From Gonapodya prolifera JEL478 (Eukaryota > Monoblepharomycota > Monoblepharidomycetes > Monoblepharidales > Gonapodyaceae), in the NCBI GenBank assembly GCA_001574975.1, contig KQ965740.1:124001-188000 (forward strand): a stretch of DNA of 64,000 nucleotides. The letters run 5' to 3'. Shown one piece after another: positions 54,001 through 64,000 of the stretch (within the stretch, counting starts at the first letter, position 1; every line of letters starts with the position of its first letter). A program made the position numbers and the translations under genes. The notes under the pieces were generated by a model, which was given only the letters and a program-made list of their open reading frames with translations, searched no databases and had not been told where the DNA came from.

Positions 54001-56454
54001 TGACCGTGCTCATTGTCTCAACCCAATTATTGCGCCAAGGACGACCTCAATAAAGAAATTGACAGGCTTTTTAGCGAGATACAAACTGCGCAGAATGCAG
54101 TTGCTGAAATGGAGCTTGCGAAGAGTTTTGCAGAGGTGAGCACGCCCATGTGGATTTCGCTGAGAGCAGAGCTCCAACGCTTGATCCGTTGAGCAGGATT
54201 CTGCACACAAGGCATCGACGGAGCTCTCCGAGCTTTTACTGGAGTACGAGAAGGGCAAAACGATTTTCTTTGCGCTCCAGAATGACCTGAAGCAAACGAA
54301 GGAGGAATTAGAACGCATGAACGATTTGTTTGCACAAACACGCTTGCACCTGGAAGAGACTGAAACTAATCTTGAACGTGAAAAGCTTCGAAGTATTGAT
54401 GCCCTCGAAGAGAATGGTGTTCTCAGAGAAGGTACATTGATAGTTTTGTTCGTGATGTACAAAACCTTGACATCTTCATGGAACTCCCAGCTCTGCAGCA
54501 GAAAACCGACAAGGTTTGTGTGCTTTCGGTTTTAATTACTCTGATGTTGTCAACTGATCAAATGGCTTGTCCACCCAGCTCGATGAAGCACTTCAGGTTC
54601 GTTGGTTCCACGTTTTTTCATTTTCTGACTTGAATGATAAACCTCCGTGGACACCCTAGGCCAATGCAGAATTTTCGCAAGAATCTTCTACCTGGGCTGT
54701 TGAGCGCGAGAGACTCCTTTCCCAGATCGCATCATTTGAAGAGCAGTCTGATGCAGATCAGACCGCACTCGAGAAGTCCCTAATGGATCATCGGAGTGCC
54801 GAAGAAGAAGTTTGTCGTCTTAAGAATGGCAAGTATTGTGTGACCCAATTGAGCCGAAACATTGTCGAATTTTCTTGGTATTTCAGATCTCGACAGCTCA
54901 AGAAATGAGAACAATGCTCTTCGCGGATCAATCCAAGAGCTGGAGGAACTTGTGAAGCAGATGGATGAGACCATCCAAGTAAGTACTTGGAATTCGAGAG
55001 TTACACCCTCAAAAATAACCTGGATGGTATTCCAGTCACTCGAGATGGAAATTCGCTCCAATAAGTTGACGATCAGCGAAGTTCGTGTGGTTGTATTGAC
55101 ACTCGAAGATGAGAAACGTGCTCTGCAAGCGCTCAAGGGTGAAGATCAATTGCATTGGGAAAGAGAGAAAGCGACGCTCATCCTCGCGCGGAAAGAGGTG
55201 GAAAGTAAAATGGAGGCTCTCAGTAAAGAGGTGGGTGCCATATGTCTCAAAGGTCCCTTTAAAGGATGCGGTATCTCATTGCAATCACTACTTAGCTGTT
55301 TGCGAGCGAAGAAGCATTGATGACGCTCGAAGAGCGGACATCGGTCGAAGCTCAAGAGCTACGACTGGCCAACGAGGACCTATCAAAACAACTACAGGCA
55401 CTGTCTGTACGTGAACGACTTGCGAGTGATATTTCACGCAAGCTGGAAGGCCGCGATTCTGTATCTGTTGAGGAATACTCGAGGATAAAGGCCCAGGACG
55501 AGGCTCGCTGGAGGGAAGAGGCTACCAGGCAAGCCAATAAGATGAAGAGTTTGAAGCTGCAGATTGCTGAACTAGAAAGCCGACTGAAAGAGAGGTTAGT
55601 GCTCCCTGTTTTCTTATCTTGTTGTATTTGTTTGCTTGTCGGCGTTGGACCTGACCATTCACAATATTGCAGTGGCAACGTTGGCACGAGATCCCCGAAA
55701 TCAGCGGACAAGGTCTCCGGCTCAGTGAGTGATTAAGCACTTACATGAAAAGTATATGGTTTGACAAATGTCTCCCCGAAAGCCTCAACGTATTCGAGAG
55801 AGCCTTGCGGGCTCTCCCAGATCCTCACGTAATGGAGAGGTAAGCTCTCATTTCTCTAATTCGCTGGCACATATCCAAACACATTGCGGTCTCGTAAGGG
55901 TTCTCGTCACATGTCAGTGGATTCAAGAGCAGAAATCGATGGCCTCAATCAGAAAATCCGAGCATTAGAGTCAGCGCTAGACCATGGTTGGTACTTAGTC
56001 TATTTCTTTTTGGTTCCCACTGACGAACGGTGTTCTATACACTCAGAGCGATCGACGTTACGAATAGAACTTGCGAATTTGAAGTCTATTAACCAGAAAC
56101 TCGTGGAAGAAATCCATGAACTCCGATCCGCGTCTCGGGGCCGCGAGGTGAGACAATGGTACGTACAGGGTGCGCTGGCGTCATATTGAAGTATTCTCTT
56201 TGCCCGGTTCCCTTTAGCTCGCTGAAAAGAACGCTTCAGCGATGAACTCACCACAGCTTGATGTGTCAGCTAAAGCTCGTGGACTGACCAGCAAATCGCA
56301 GATCGATAAGGAGAATGTAGGACCGCAAGGACATGGAGGGGTCGGCGTCAGGCAGACAAAAGACCGAACTACCAACACTGCACGTGCACCACACCAAAGG
56401 ACATCCAAGTTACCGAAACAGGACGGAGAGGAACCCGAATGCAACACGCAATGA
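48061..56454 (+). CDS. Kinesin-7 / CENP-E-type motor with long coiled-coil tail
   Basis: The motor domain is built from about nine short exons: [33 protein letters not shown] (P-loop), [25 protein letters not shown] (switch I), [32 protein letters not shown] (switch II), [31 protein letters not shown] and a neck [19 protein letters not shown]. The [14 protein letters not shown] and neck blocks are those of CENP-E/kinesin-7. More than 1,500 residues of coiled coil follow, ending in a basic Ser/Thr-rich tail ([11 protein letters not shown]). Start: the ATG at 48061 or the one at 48160 ([15 protein letters not shown]) directly before the motor. CENP-E moves chromosomes and links kinetochores to microtubules, and fungal kinesin-7s (Kip2/Tea2) also act at plus ends (family knowledge). 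The tail contains a recent 180-bp tandem repeat (51596-52135). Confidence 0.9.
51596..52135 (+). repeat. Three tandem 180-bp units in the kinesin tail
   Basis: Three in-frame units of exactly 180 bp (60 residues) start at 51596, 51776 and 51956, each beginning LQATH or LKATH and containing [17 protein letters not shown] and EQEYSQLE variants. Units 2 and 3 differ at roughly one base in twelve and unit 1 is more diverged. A degraded fourth start (LQTTH) follows at 52136. Confidence 0.92.
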
Positions 56455-56532
56455 TACATCAAAGTCGATACCTTACATACTATTATAAACCATCATTTCG
56501 AGCACATTTTCTCATTTTCTTCTGTACAAAAC

Positions 56533-59182
56533 ATGGAAGCTTCCAAAGCTCGCCTAATCCTTTTAGCCGGAGGCCAGTGTGCCACCCATTCTGTTCGTCA
56601 TCAGCAGACTGATTCTCGCGATCACCAGCACTCGCCCCAGCGCGGCAGCGGCAGCGGACAAAGGATGGCGACAGGAAGGAAGCACCCCGCAACCGATGAA
56701 GGTGAGTTGAAGGGGAAGGGATCCTCGCAACTTCAACGTTACAAATCATGTCCCTGTTGATTCTTTTCCAAAGGTTTTGAAGAGCAGGCTCTTCTTGCGC
56801 TTCCCGGAGTGTCGGACGAGCATCGAGGAGGTGTGGGATCGTTGCGATTTCGAAACAGATTTCGATATGCCCTTACGAGAACTGTCAAATCACTTCCCCG
56901 TCGATCACACGTTCCATGAATGACATCGCCCTGCCCCTCGAAACACCCGTCACGTAACAGAGCTTGCTTTCCAGCTGCTTCTATCAGTATCAACCTCTAC
57001 CCTAGCTTCTGTTCTCAACCGGCTGTTACCTCTTCTTCACAGGGACTTCCTTGGCCTCTTACCCGTTGAAATTTCGGTCAGCATACTTTCTCTTACCGAC
57101 GTTCGCACGGTGGGGCGCTGTATGAGGGTTTCTCGGAAGTGGAAAGTGGTTGCTCAGGACAATATACTGTGGCGAACGCTGTACCGCAAGATGGGCTGGC
57201 GCGTGACGAAAAGCTGGATGGAGGCTCTTACGGAAGCCGGGAAAAGTGGCTCTCAGACTCTGATGGCAGCGGCCCCTCCTCCCCCGGAGGAAGCACGTCT
57301 CACACGTTCGGTCTCTTTTAAAGGATTGGATAGGCTAGGCCTCCCAGCCGCCGGACCTGAATCTGAAAATGTGTACTCCAAGATAAGACTAGAAACAATT
57401 TCCGCAGGGACAGGGCGATCCCGCTCTGGAGGACACTTGGAAGCACAAGCGCCTTCTCATCCCTTATCCCCATCGAGTCTTTTTCCACCAGGGGATGCAG
57501 ATTCGTCCCTTCTCAGCGCGACGCTTTCCCGTGTATCTTCTACATCCTCTGTTGCCTCCGGTGCTTCGTCACCTCGGTCGTCGTTCGAGTTCCCTTCTTC
57601 CTCGATTCTAGCTGCAACGCCTTCACCTAATTCGACGAGTGCTCTCCGGCGCGCGAACTCCACCTCGTCGACCACCACCGCGATACCGGCGGCCCATTCT
57701 TCGAGTGCCTTGCGGCGCGCAAACTCCACCTCTTCGACCACCACCGCGAGATCGTCTTCCAGGTCACGGCCTCCTCGTCTCTCCCCGCCGTCTCCAACGG
57801 AACCGCATCTCCTCGCCGCCCCTCGGTCTCCCACCTTTTCTCCGCCGTTGCCGTACATGGACCTGCATGCCGCAGACTTTTCGTGCGCGCTTCCTCCTCC
57901 AGCTCGGTTCGCCAATGAAGCAGACATGCGCCATATCTATCGACAGAAACTTTTGCTGGAGCGGAACTGGCGCTCACGGAGGTACAATAAAAGCGAGCTC
58001 ACAGGGCACGAGGAAGGCGTGTACTGTCTGCAGTTTGACGAGGATAAGATCGTCTCGGGGAGCCGAGATGGTGAGTCCCGAGCGCATTTGACGTCGAAGA
58101 AGCTATCATTGAACTAACACTGCTACCTCCAGACACAATTCGTATCTGGTGTCTCCGCACCCACGCCCCGCTCCGTACTCTTCGCGGCCACTCGGCATCC
58201 GTACTTTGCCTTCACTTCCATGGTCACACGCTTGTCTCCGGCGGGTCGGATTCCCGAATCCTTGTTTGGGACATGGAGACTGGAGTTGTTCTACGCCGCC
58301 TGGAGGGCCACTTAGAGAGTGTCCTCAACTTGAGATATGATCACACCTCCGGAGTGGTCGTGAGCTGCAGCAAGGACAGGACCGTTCGCGTGTGGGATAT
58401 TGAGACGGGAGAGTGCAAAAGAGTGCTCAAGGGACACCGGGCGGCGGTCAACGCCGTTCAGATTGCACATGGCGTAATTGTGTCTGCAAGTGGAGGTGAT
58501 TGCTGTCTGTGTGGTGGATGTTTGGTACACAACGCTGAACCTCAATTCGTCTTGCAGATCGCTCGATCAAGTTGTGGTCTCTCGCAACAGGAGAATGCTT
58601 CCGCACTTTGTACGGGCACACTCGGGGAATAGCGTGTGTTCAGTTCGATGGCGAGCTCATTGTCAGTGGTTCTTCGGACGAGACCATCAGGGTGTGGGAC
58701 TCGAGAACAGGGGCCGTCTTGATGGGTGAGTGGTCTGGCGCATTTTGAATGCCGCCATGGACGTTTGAACAATGCCATTGTGTAATCACTGCATTCGCAA
58801 ACGGAAACAGTACTCTCAGGCCACACTGAGCTCGTCCGCACACTCCAATTCGATTCCCATAAGATCGTGAGTGGGTCGTATGACGAGACACTGAAAGTGT
58901 GGGATATCAAAACTGGTGAACTTATGATGGATTTGAAGGTCAGTGATATTTTGTGGGTCAAATTGTGTGATAACGTTGAAATTTTGCTCAACGACATCAG
59001 AACGGACACACGAGTCGGATATTCAAGTTGCAATTTTCTGACACCAAAATTGTCAGCTGTAGTCAAGGTGATTGGCACCGTTATTGGAATCTGTGTCTCT
59101 GTCTCTAACTTTGCACGTCATAGACATGAAAATTGTGGTGTGGGACTTCACAGAGGGTGTCGATGCCAAGTACTTCGAATGA
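56533..59182 (+). CDS. F-box/WD40 protein of the Cdc4/FBXW7 type
   Basis: The start at 56533 ([20 protein letters not shown]) leads into a basic low-complexity exon. After two introns comes the F-box, [20 protein letters not shown] with [21 protein letters not shown] Ser/Pro-rich linker (57.3-57.9 kb) follows, with an imperfect duplication ([14 protein letters not shown] twice). Then seven WD40 repeats: [115 protein letters not shown] and [18 protein letters not shown], ending in a short VDAKYFE (stop 59180). Such proteins are substrate receptors of SCF ubiquitin ligases and read phospho-degrons through the beta-propeller (family knowledge). Exon 2 (about 56776-56915) is placed by phase only and lacks a family match. 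Confidence 0.88.
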
Positions 59183-59362
59183 AGCAAAGGATGAAAAAGT
59201 TACGACTGGAACCTTAATGTATCTGGAGAATTCGCTTCGTCTTGCCAACTCCGTCATCAACAACCTTTGTCTCCAATTTCAGTAGTTATTAATTATCAGT
59301 CCTGCATGTCGTAAATCAAATCAAACAATCCGTTTCGAGTGTAAAGCTTCCGAGCAGTTCCA

Positions 59363-60794
59363 CTACTTTATGTAATCTGAATCAACTCGCATCCTGCTTC
59401 TTCCAGTTCCCGACCCCTGCACCACGCAGTTGCCGCTCTCAGCACCATCGACCATAAGCCTACCCACAAACTGCCGCCTTCCGACTTCTAGGATCATCAC
59501 GACCTTGCCTTCCGGTCTGCATGAGTCGTCTTATCAAGGTGATGAAAACACAAGCAACCAAGAAAACGTTACTACACAGACAAGCGAAGTGTGCACTGCT
59601 TGAACATACCGTTCACAATCTCAACCGCGACAAGATCACCTCCGAATGCGCGATTGCGGTCTATTTCACAAGCAATTTTGATGTCCGGCTTCCCTCTGGC
59701 ACCGTCGATGTAACCGTCCCTTCGGGATGGTGTACGAAGCCGACCTCTGATGTACTCGCCGTCCGCGATCCTGTCGGAGATTTCAATGATCTCCTTATAC
59801 TCCTCATACCTGTTTCAAACAAAAAAAATGATTCACCACAATGTCGATGACGCTGGTTCCTGGTACCATTCGCTTCGATACTTACCCCTTGGACCTCTTC
59901 TGATCCCCTTCCGCAGCCTGGAAAGAGGGAAGGAACAGCCCTAAGTTCACAAGTCAAGTACATGGAACTTGGTGCACAAACCTCGCCCTCCCGCTTTCGC
60001 GATTGGTTTGCTCGGTCAACACGGCGCGCTGATGACTGATGAGTTGGAATGACTACGAATGGCGAGATCGCAAACTCTCACCTGTGGTGGTTTCGCTTAT
60101 CTCGGACAGGGCGGCTCTCCACTGAGGTCGAGGTGAGGACTGTGCGGAGGAAGAGCCCTGGTGTGGTTGAATTTGAGCGTGAAGAGCTCTGAATGCGCTG
60201 GAATTTAGCATCGTCAGAAACTGCGCTTCCTCGAGACCGCATCTTATCACCTTGGGATCCACCGACAAGCTCTTTGGCAACCTCGGGATGACCGCGCGTG
60301 GCTGGGGTAAGCGCTCCCTGCTTCGCAGAGACCCGTCCGAGCTCGGATGGTACTCCGGCACTTTCACAAAGGACGCACAAGAGTTAAGCATCGTCGGAAA
60401 CTGCGCTTCTGCAAGACTACTTCTCCTCACCTTTGCATTCCCGCGACGACAGCCTCGCTGCCGAGCTCGGGATGTGCGGGTGCGGATGCTTGCACCGCAC
60501 CCTCACTCACTCGATCCAGTGGCCGCGTCGAGAGGTCTCCGACGACTTCAATGATGGAAGCACAAGAATTGAGCAACGTAGGACACGCAGCTTCCGCGAG
60601 ACTGCTTCTTCTCACCTCGAAGATTTGACAATACCCTTGCTGACGTATTCGGGCTTCACCTGCTTCAACTTTGCGGAATGGTCGGGACCCGATACGGATG
60701 CGCTCATTCCCGCGGCGCTCGCTGGTTGACCGGGCGGGTACAGGGTGCACGGAACATAAGGAAGAGTAACGCGGGGTTCGCGTGAGCACGCCAT
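59363..60794 (-). CDS. Truncated DIS3L2/SSD1-like protein (cold-shock-type domains only)
   Basis: The first candidate start is the ATG at 60794 (MACSREPRVTLPYVPCTLYP). Several exons of basic Ser/Arg/Pro-rich sequence follow. Then an exon at 59610-59850 has a clear DIS3-family first cold-shock domain: EEYKEIIEISDRIADGEYIR, GRLRTPSRRDGYIDG and DRNRAFGGDLVAVEI. The next exon continues GKVVMILEVGRRQFVGRLMV, the start of the second cold-shock domain, then runs into a stop at 59363 after DSDYIK. DIS3L2 and SSD1 proteins normally go on with an RNB nuclease-type domain and an S1 domain. There is no room for these, since the F-box gene ends at 59182. So it is a truncated gene or remnant, possibly still a small RNA-binding protein. 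Three of its introns are similar to each other. Confidence 0.65.
60189..60615 (-). repeat. Three mutually similar introns (introner-like)
   Basis: Introns at 60546-60615, 60361-60430 and 60189-60250 (70, 70 and 62 nt). They share a GTGAG or GTGAT donor, a GCAGTCTCGC-like block, GGAAGCGCAGTTTC, GACGATGC and a branch-site-like TGCTTAAC / TGCTAAAT, in the same order and spacing. The first two are about 74% identical without gaps. The second and third are about 78% identical over their first 50 bases. The exons between them are not similar. Confidence 0.7.
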
Positions 60795-63700
60795 CCAAAT
60801 CGACCCAAATTCAGTTTAAATTCATGCCACTGACCTTATCCTGCGCGTCGAGTCGACGGTTGTTTGGAGCGGTACGGGACGTTTGCAGTTTTTAACGTTT
60901 GGTGGGTCAACGGGCCGACACAGATGGGCGGGCGAGTGTCAAAAATGCTGATAAAAATGCCACGCGTATGTGGCAAGTGTGGAGGATGCGGCAGACGTGT
61001 CGGATGGGTGGCAAGAGCGCGGCGAATGGGACCCGTTGTAGCGGCGCCGGTGGAAGAACGGCACGGAGAGCGCCATGATTCCGGCAGCGAGTGCGGTGGG
61101 TAGAGAGAATGTGTCGGGTGGGCCGGGAAAGGCGCGGCGGATGGGTGTGTAGGGCGCGGGAGTGAGTCAAGCTTCGACTGGAAGGCGACACGAGGAGCTC
61201 CGTCCATGTTTGGCAGGCATTCGGCCGCAAAAACGGCGCGCTTGCATCGAGCTATGGTGCGACGTATCATTGCTGTTGCAGTCACTTGGGCGAATTGGTT
61301 GCAAGGCAGCCGGTAATGGAGTGAAGACGGGGGGGTGTCTAGTCCGGGGTGCCAGCGTGTCGCTTTAATTGTGTGCACGGGGCACACAGCGACTCCCGTG
61401 CTTGTCATTCAGCGTCCAGACGACTTGTAAACGGTCAGGTGTTGTGTAGGAGTGTAGATTAAAAGTCGGGTTTTGGTCGAGTTTAAATCCAGGCCGCAGT
61501 TGGCGCCGCGCGGGTGGATCCGATGTGCGATCGCCTAGCCCGTGAGTGTTCGCGAGTGGGGAGAGCCCGCACACACAGCATCGACCCCCCGGCGAGACCC
61601 TCCGCGCGCGCTGTCCACCACCCCGCCGCGTCCCGTCCCGCGCGCTCTCCATCCCGCGTATCTCCATCTCCGCACCCGCCGTGCGCACTCCCGCTGTGCC
61701 ACTCCGTCGTCATCGTCATCGCGCAATCGTCCCCCGTCTCGCAGCGTGTGCGTCTCTCTGTCTATGGGCTGCGGCCACTTGTTCGGTCCGATCGGGCGCC
61801 TACTCACACGCAATCCGCGACTGTTTTCCACCGCAATCGCAACACCAGGCGATGCCATCTTCACTCGTTTACTTCTTTTGTTTTTGCCGTCTTCATCGCA
61901 GCGATTTGTCCCCGTTGGTTCATTATTTTTGACACTGCTATGGCCAGCACTTGGCATCGGCAGAAAATGCAAGGGCGCTCAGCCCCCATATTACTTATTC
62001 ACTTGTCCGACCAAAAGCTACTCGCAAAAAGACAAAAGTTCAATTTTGATGGTTGAATCTCCTCTTTGTTTTGTCGCGATGACGTGCAATCACGCGGGAG
62101 AGACAACTTGCCCGAGCCCAAACCCACCACTTTTCAACCTTCATCAACCTCTCGCAGTCCCACGCTTACACTCGAAAAAACACACCCATCACCCACGCTC
62201 TTGCACCTCCTCCTCCCTCCCCTCTCCCGACTCTCTCCCTCCTCTCCTCCTCCCGTGTCACCACACCTCCCACCAACACAACCCCCACACGACACGCGTT
62301 CCCGCACTCCCGCACTCCCACGCTATGCTCTTCACCGGTCCCACAATCTGGACCCACACCCTCACGTCCCAATGCCTCTACCCGCCTTTAACCAAACCGA
62401 CGCGCCAAACTCAGCCGCTCTCCCATCCCTCCCGGGACACCTAACGGCCTTCAAACCAAAGCTCATCTGGATCCAGCCCTTTTGATGGACAAAATCGGCC
62501 CAGCTCGACGTGCTGAGCTCGTCTTCTCGTCATGGGCCAAACTCCGTCGGACTTGATTCTACTTTCTACACTCCCTGTTCCCACCACCTCGCGTCGCATT
62601 CAACATATATACATGCGTACTTTTGATACTCGTCCGATTCTGCTTCCTGCTTGGTCACGAGACTGTCGGGACTGCTCCATTCTCAAGAAACTCTCGCGTC
62701 GCTCCGTCATCACATAGAGGCCCAACAGGAACCAGGACGACACCGTGGACCCCACAGAGCTCGCTTCCTCCACTCAATTTCTACCACTGACAATACGGGA
62801 GAGTTAAGTAGAAGGGACGGAACGTGAGATGGGGAAGTAACTCGACATGAAGCAATAGAACACGTGAGGATGGTGAGAAGTTCGGCTAGTATCATGGGAG
62901 AATAATTATCCATGCGTGGTGGGCGTAAAAGAGAGTAGTCGATAAGTCAAGATGAGGTAAAAGAGGGAATACAGTTGAGTAGTAACAATTGATTACACTA
63001 CTTTCGAAGAAATCAATCGAAGAATGGGACCCACCGAGGGCGTGACCCGGCGATCGCCCGTCGCAAGCCGCAAGCGGTCTTCGTCTCACTTCTTCCTGCG
63101 TGCTGATGCTAACGTCCGGTCTCCTTTTCCAGACATCCCTCCTACACGCTCGCTTTCCTGACTCTTCAAGGACCAGTGGGCCTCCCGCCCATCACCTACC
63201 CTCTTCAGACACTGCGATAAGAGGTTTGCACCGCGGCGCGCACGGAAGACGTGGCGCAAGGCGTGTGTCTCCGCCTTGGAGGTGGAGGCGGAGCACTTTG
63301 GTCTGAAGCGAAAGAGGGTGGAACTTCGCAACGGACACGTCTGCGGTGCAGCCTACGCTTTCGTGTCTAGCCTCGGGTCCGTGGGTACCCTTGGCCTGAG
63401 GGAATGCTTCTCGAAAGATCGGGAATGGCGAGTGGCGATGGGAAGGGCGCCCACATCGAGTTCCTCTCTCCCTCCCTCCCTCCTCCCACCGTCGAAAGAC
63501 TTGGGTTTCACGCAAGCGAGGGGTTGTACGTATCTCCACGCGGGACTGAGCTTGAGGATGAAGGGTGAGTTCCAGTGCACCAAGTCAGTTTTCGACTCTC
63601 GATTGACAATGTGTTTTTTTCGATTCAGAACACTACATGATACAGTAGTGGCGTTTTATGCAAGAAGAAGACTGCCTTTTGGATGTGCCATATGAGACGT

Positions 63701-64000
63701 TACTGGAGTTTGAGTTCTATCTATCTGGATTTGCACTTCGTCTTCCCATGAACAGGCAATATTTTGTGGACGTCTTCCTCCTTTTTCCATTCAATCTATA
63801 CCAGGATACACGCAATTCAAACGTTTGTATTCCGTTTTCAAAGTGTGCATATTCAAGTTCGCAAGCGCTTCTGATTGTTCCATGACCACATATTCAATCA
63901 CCGAATTAATTCTCAGGAAACCCGGAGACGGAATGAGTTGGCACCCATACCAACAACGTACAAAATGCTGTATCCACATTTGTTCAGCATCCTTGCAAAC
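60795..64000. other. Region without a supported gene
   Basis: 3.2 kb with GC-rich, low-complexity sequence to about 61.9 kb and a pyrimidine-rich stretch at 62.1-62.45 kb. A plus-strand segment at 63.2-63.57 kb reads somewhat protein-like (KTWRKACVSALEVEAEHFGL, GHVCGAAYAFVSSLG) and ends at a GTGAGT donor, so it may be one exon of an unrecognised gene running off the window. I cannot name it. No RNA gene or repeat array recognised. Confidence 0.4.

Noticed and set aside
60189-60615. Tandem duplication of coding exons (repeated EAQFPTMLNS-like peptides)
   Set aside because: The repeated peptides come from translating the similar introns. Donor, branch-like and acceptor signals and exon phases place the similarity outside the coding exons.
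61514-62444. Overlapping plus-strand frames of 130-300 codons
   Set aside because: Low-complexity, Pro/Ser/His/Arg-rich translation of C-rich DNA with no domain signal.

Overview
The window looks like nuclear DNA of an intron-dense, compact fungus, most likely a zoosporic (flagellated, chytrid-like) lineage. This is inferred from gene content, not from a database search. Almost every gene is broken by many short GT-AG introns (mostly 50-100 nt), genes are 25-400 bp apart, and both fungal-type genes (a PEX8-like peroxin, a DysF-domain protein) and centriole/cilium-type genes (CEP44, a giant MSP/ASH-domain protein) are present. One run of 609 Ns lies at 16866-17474.

Left third (1-23.3 kb): a 5'-truncated CEP44 homologue (+), then a long minus-strand run: PPP4R4-type HEAT-repeat protein, transketolase, an ACAD10/11-type APH kinase-fold protein, an S6K/RSK-type AGC kinase, a small NTF2-fold protein, a second APH paralogue (interrupted by the assembly gap) and a four-finger C2H2 factor. 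A small unrecognised plus-strand gene starts beside the second APH gene. Between 19.2 and 20.5 kb there are tandem and dispersed repeats, including duplicated copies of the 3' end of the zinc-finger gene.

Middle (24.6-47.5 kb): a cytochrome b5 protein (+) converges on a FHIT-type HIT hydrolase (-). Next come a giant minus-strand MSP/ASH (HYDIN-like) gene of about 9.5 kb, an uncertain exon block and a DysF-domain gene. The DysF gene is divergent from NUP58 (+) across a promoter containing 25 consecutive Gs. LIS1 (+) follows, converging on a very long PEX8-like gene (-).

Right (48-64 kb): a kinesin-7/CENP-E-type motor with a long coiled-coil tail that contains three tandem 60-residue repeats, an F-box/WD40 (Cdc4/FBXW7-type) gene, and a short DIS3L2/SSD1-like gene that lacks the nuclease domain. 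Three consecutive introns of that last gene are recognisably copies of one another. The final 3.2 kb holds no gene I can support.

Several genes belong to microtubule, centrosome and cilium biology (CEP44, ASH protein, LIS1, kinesin-7). The others are housekeeping: pentose phosphate pathway, phosphatase and kinase signalling, nuclear pore, peroxisome, ubiquitin ligase. I see no classical operon, mobile DNA transposon, virus copy, CRISPR or rRNA. The most unusual signals are the self-similar introns at 60.2-60.6 kb, the 8-19 nt microexons in the APH and FHIT genes, and the paired APH paralogues with an altered catalytic-loop motif.
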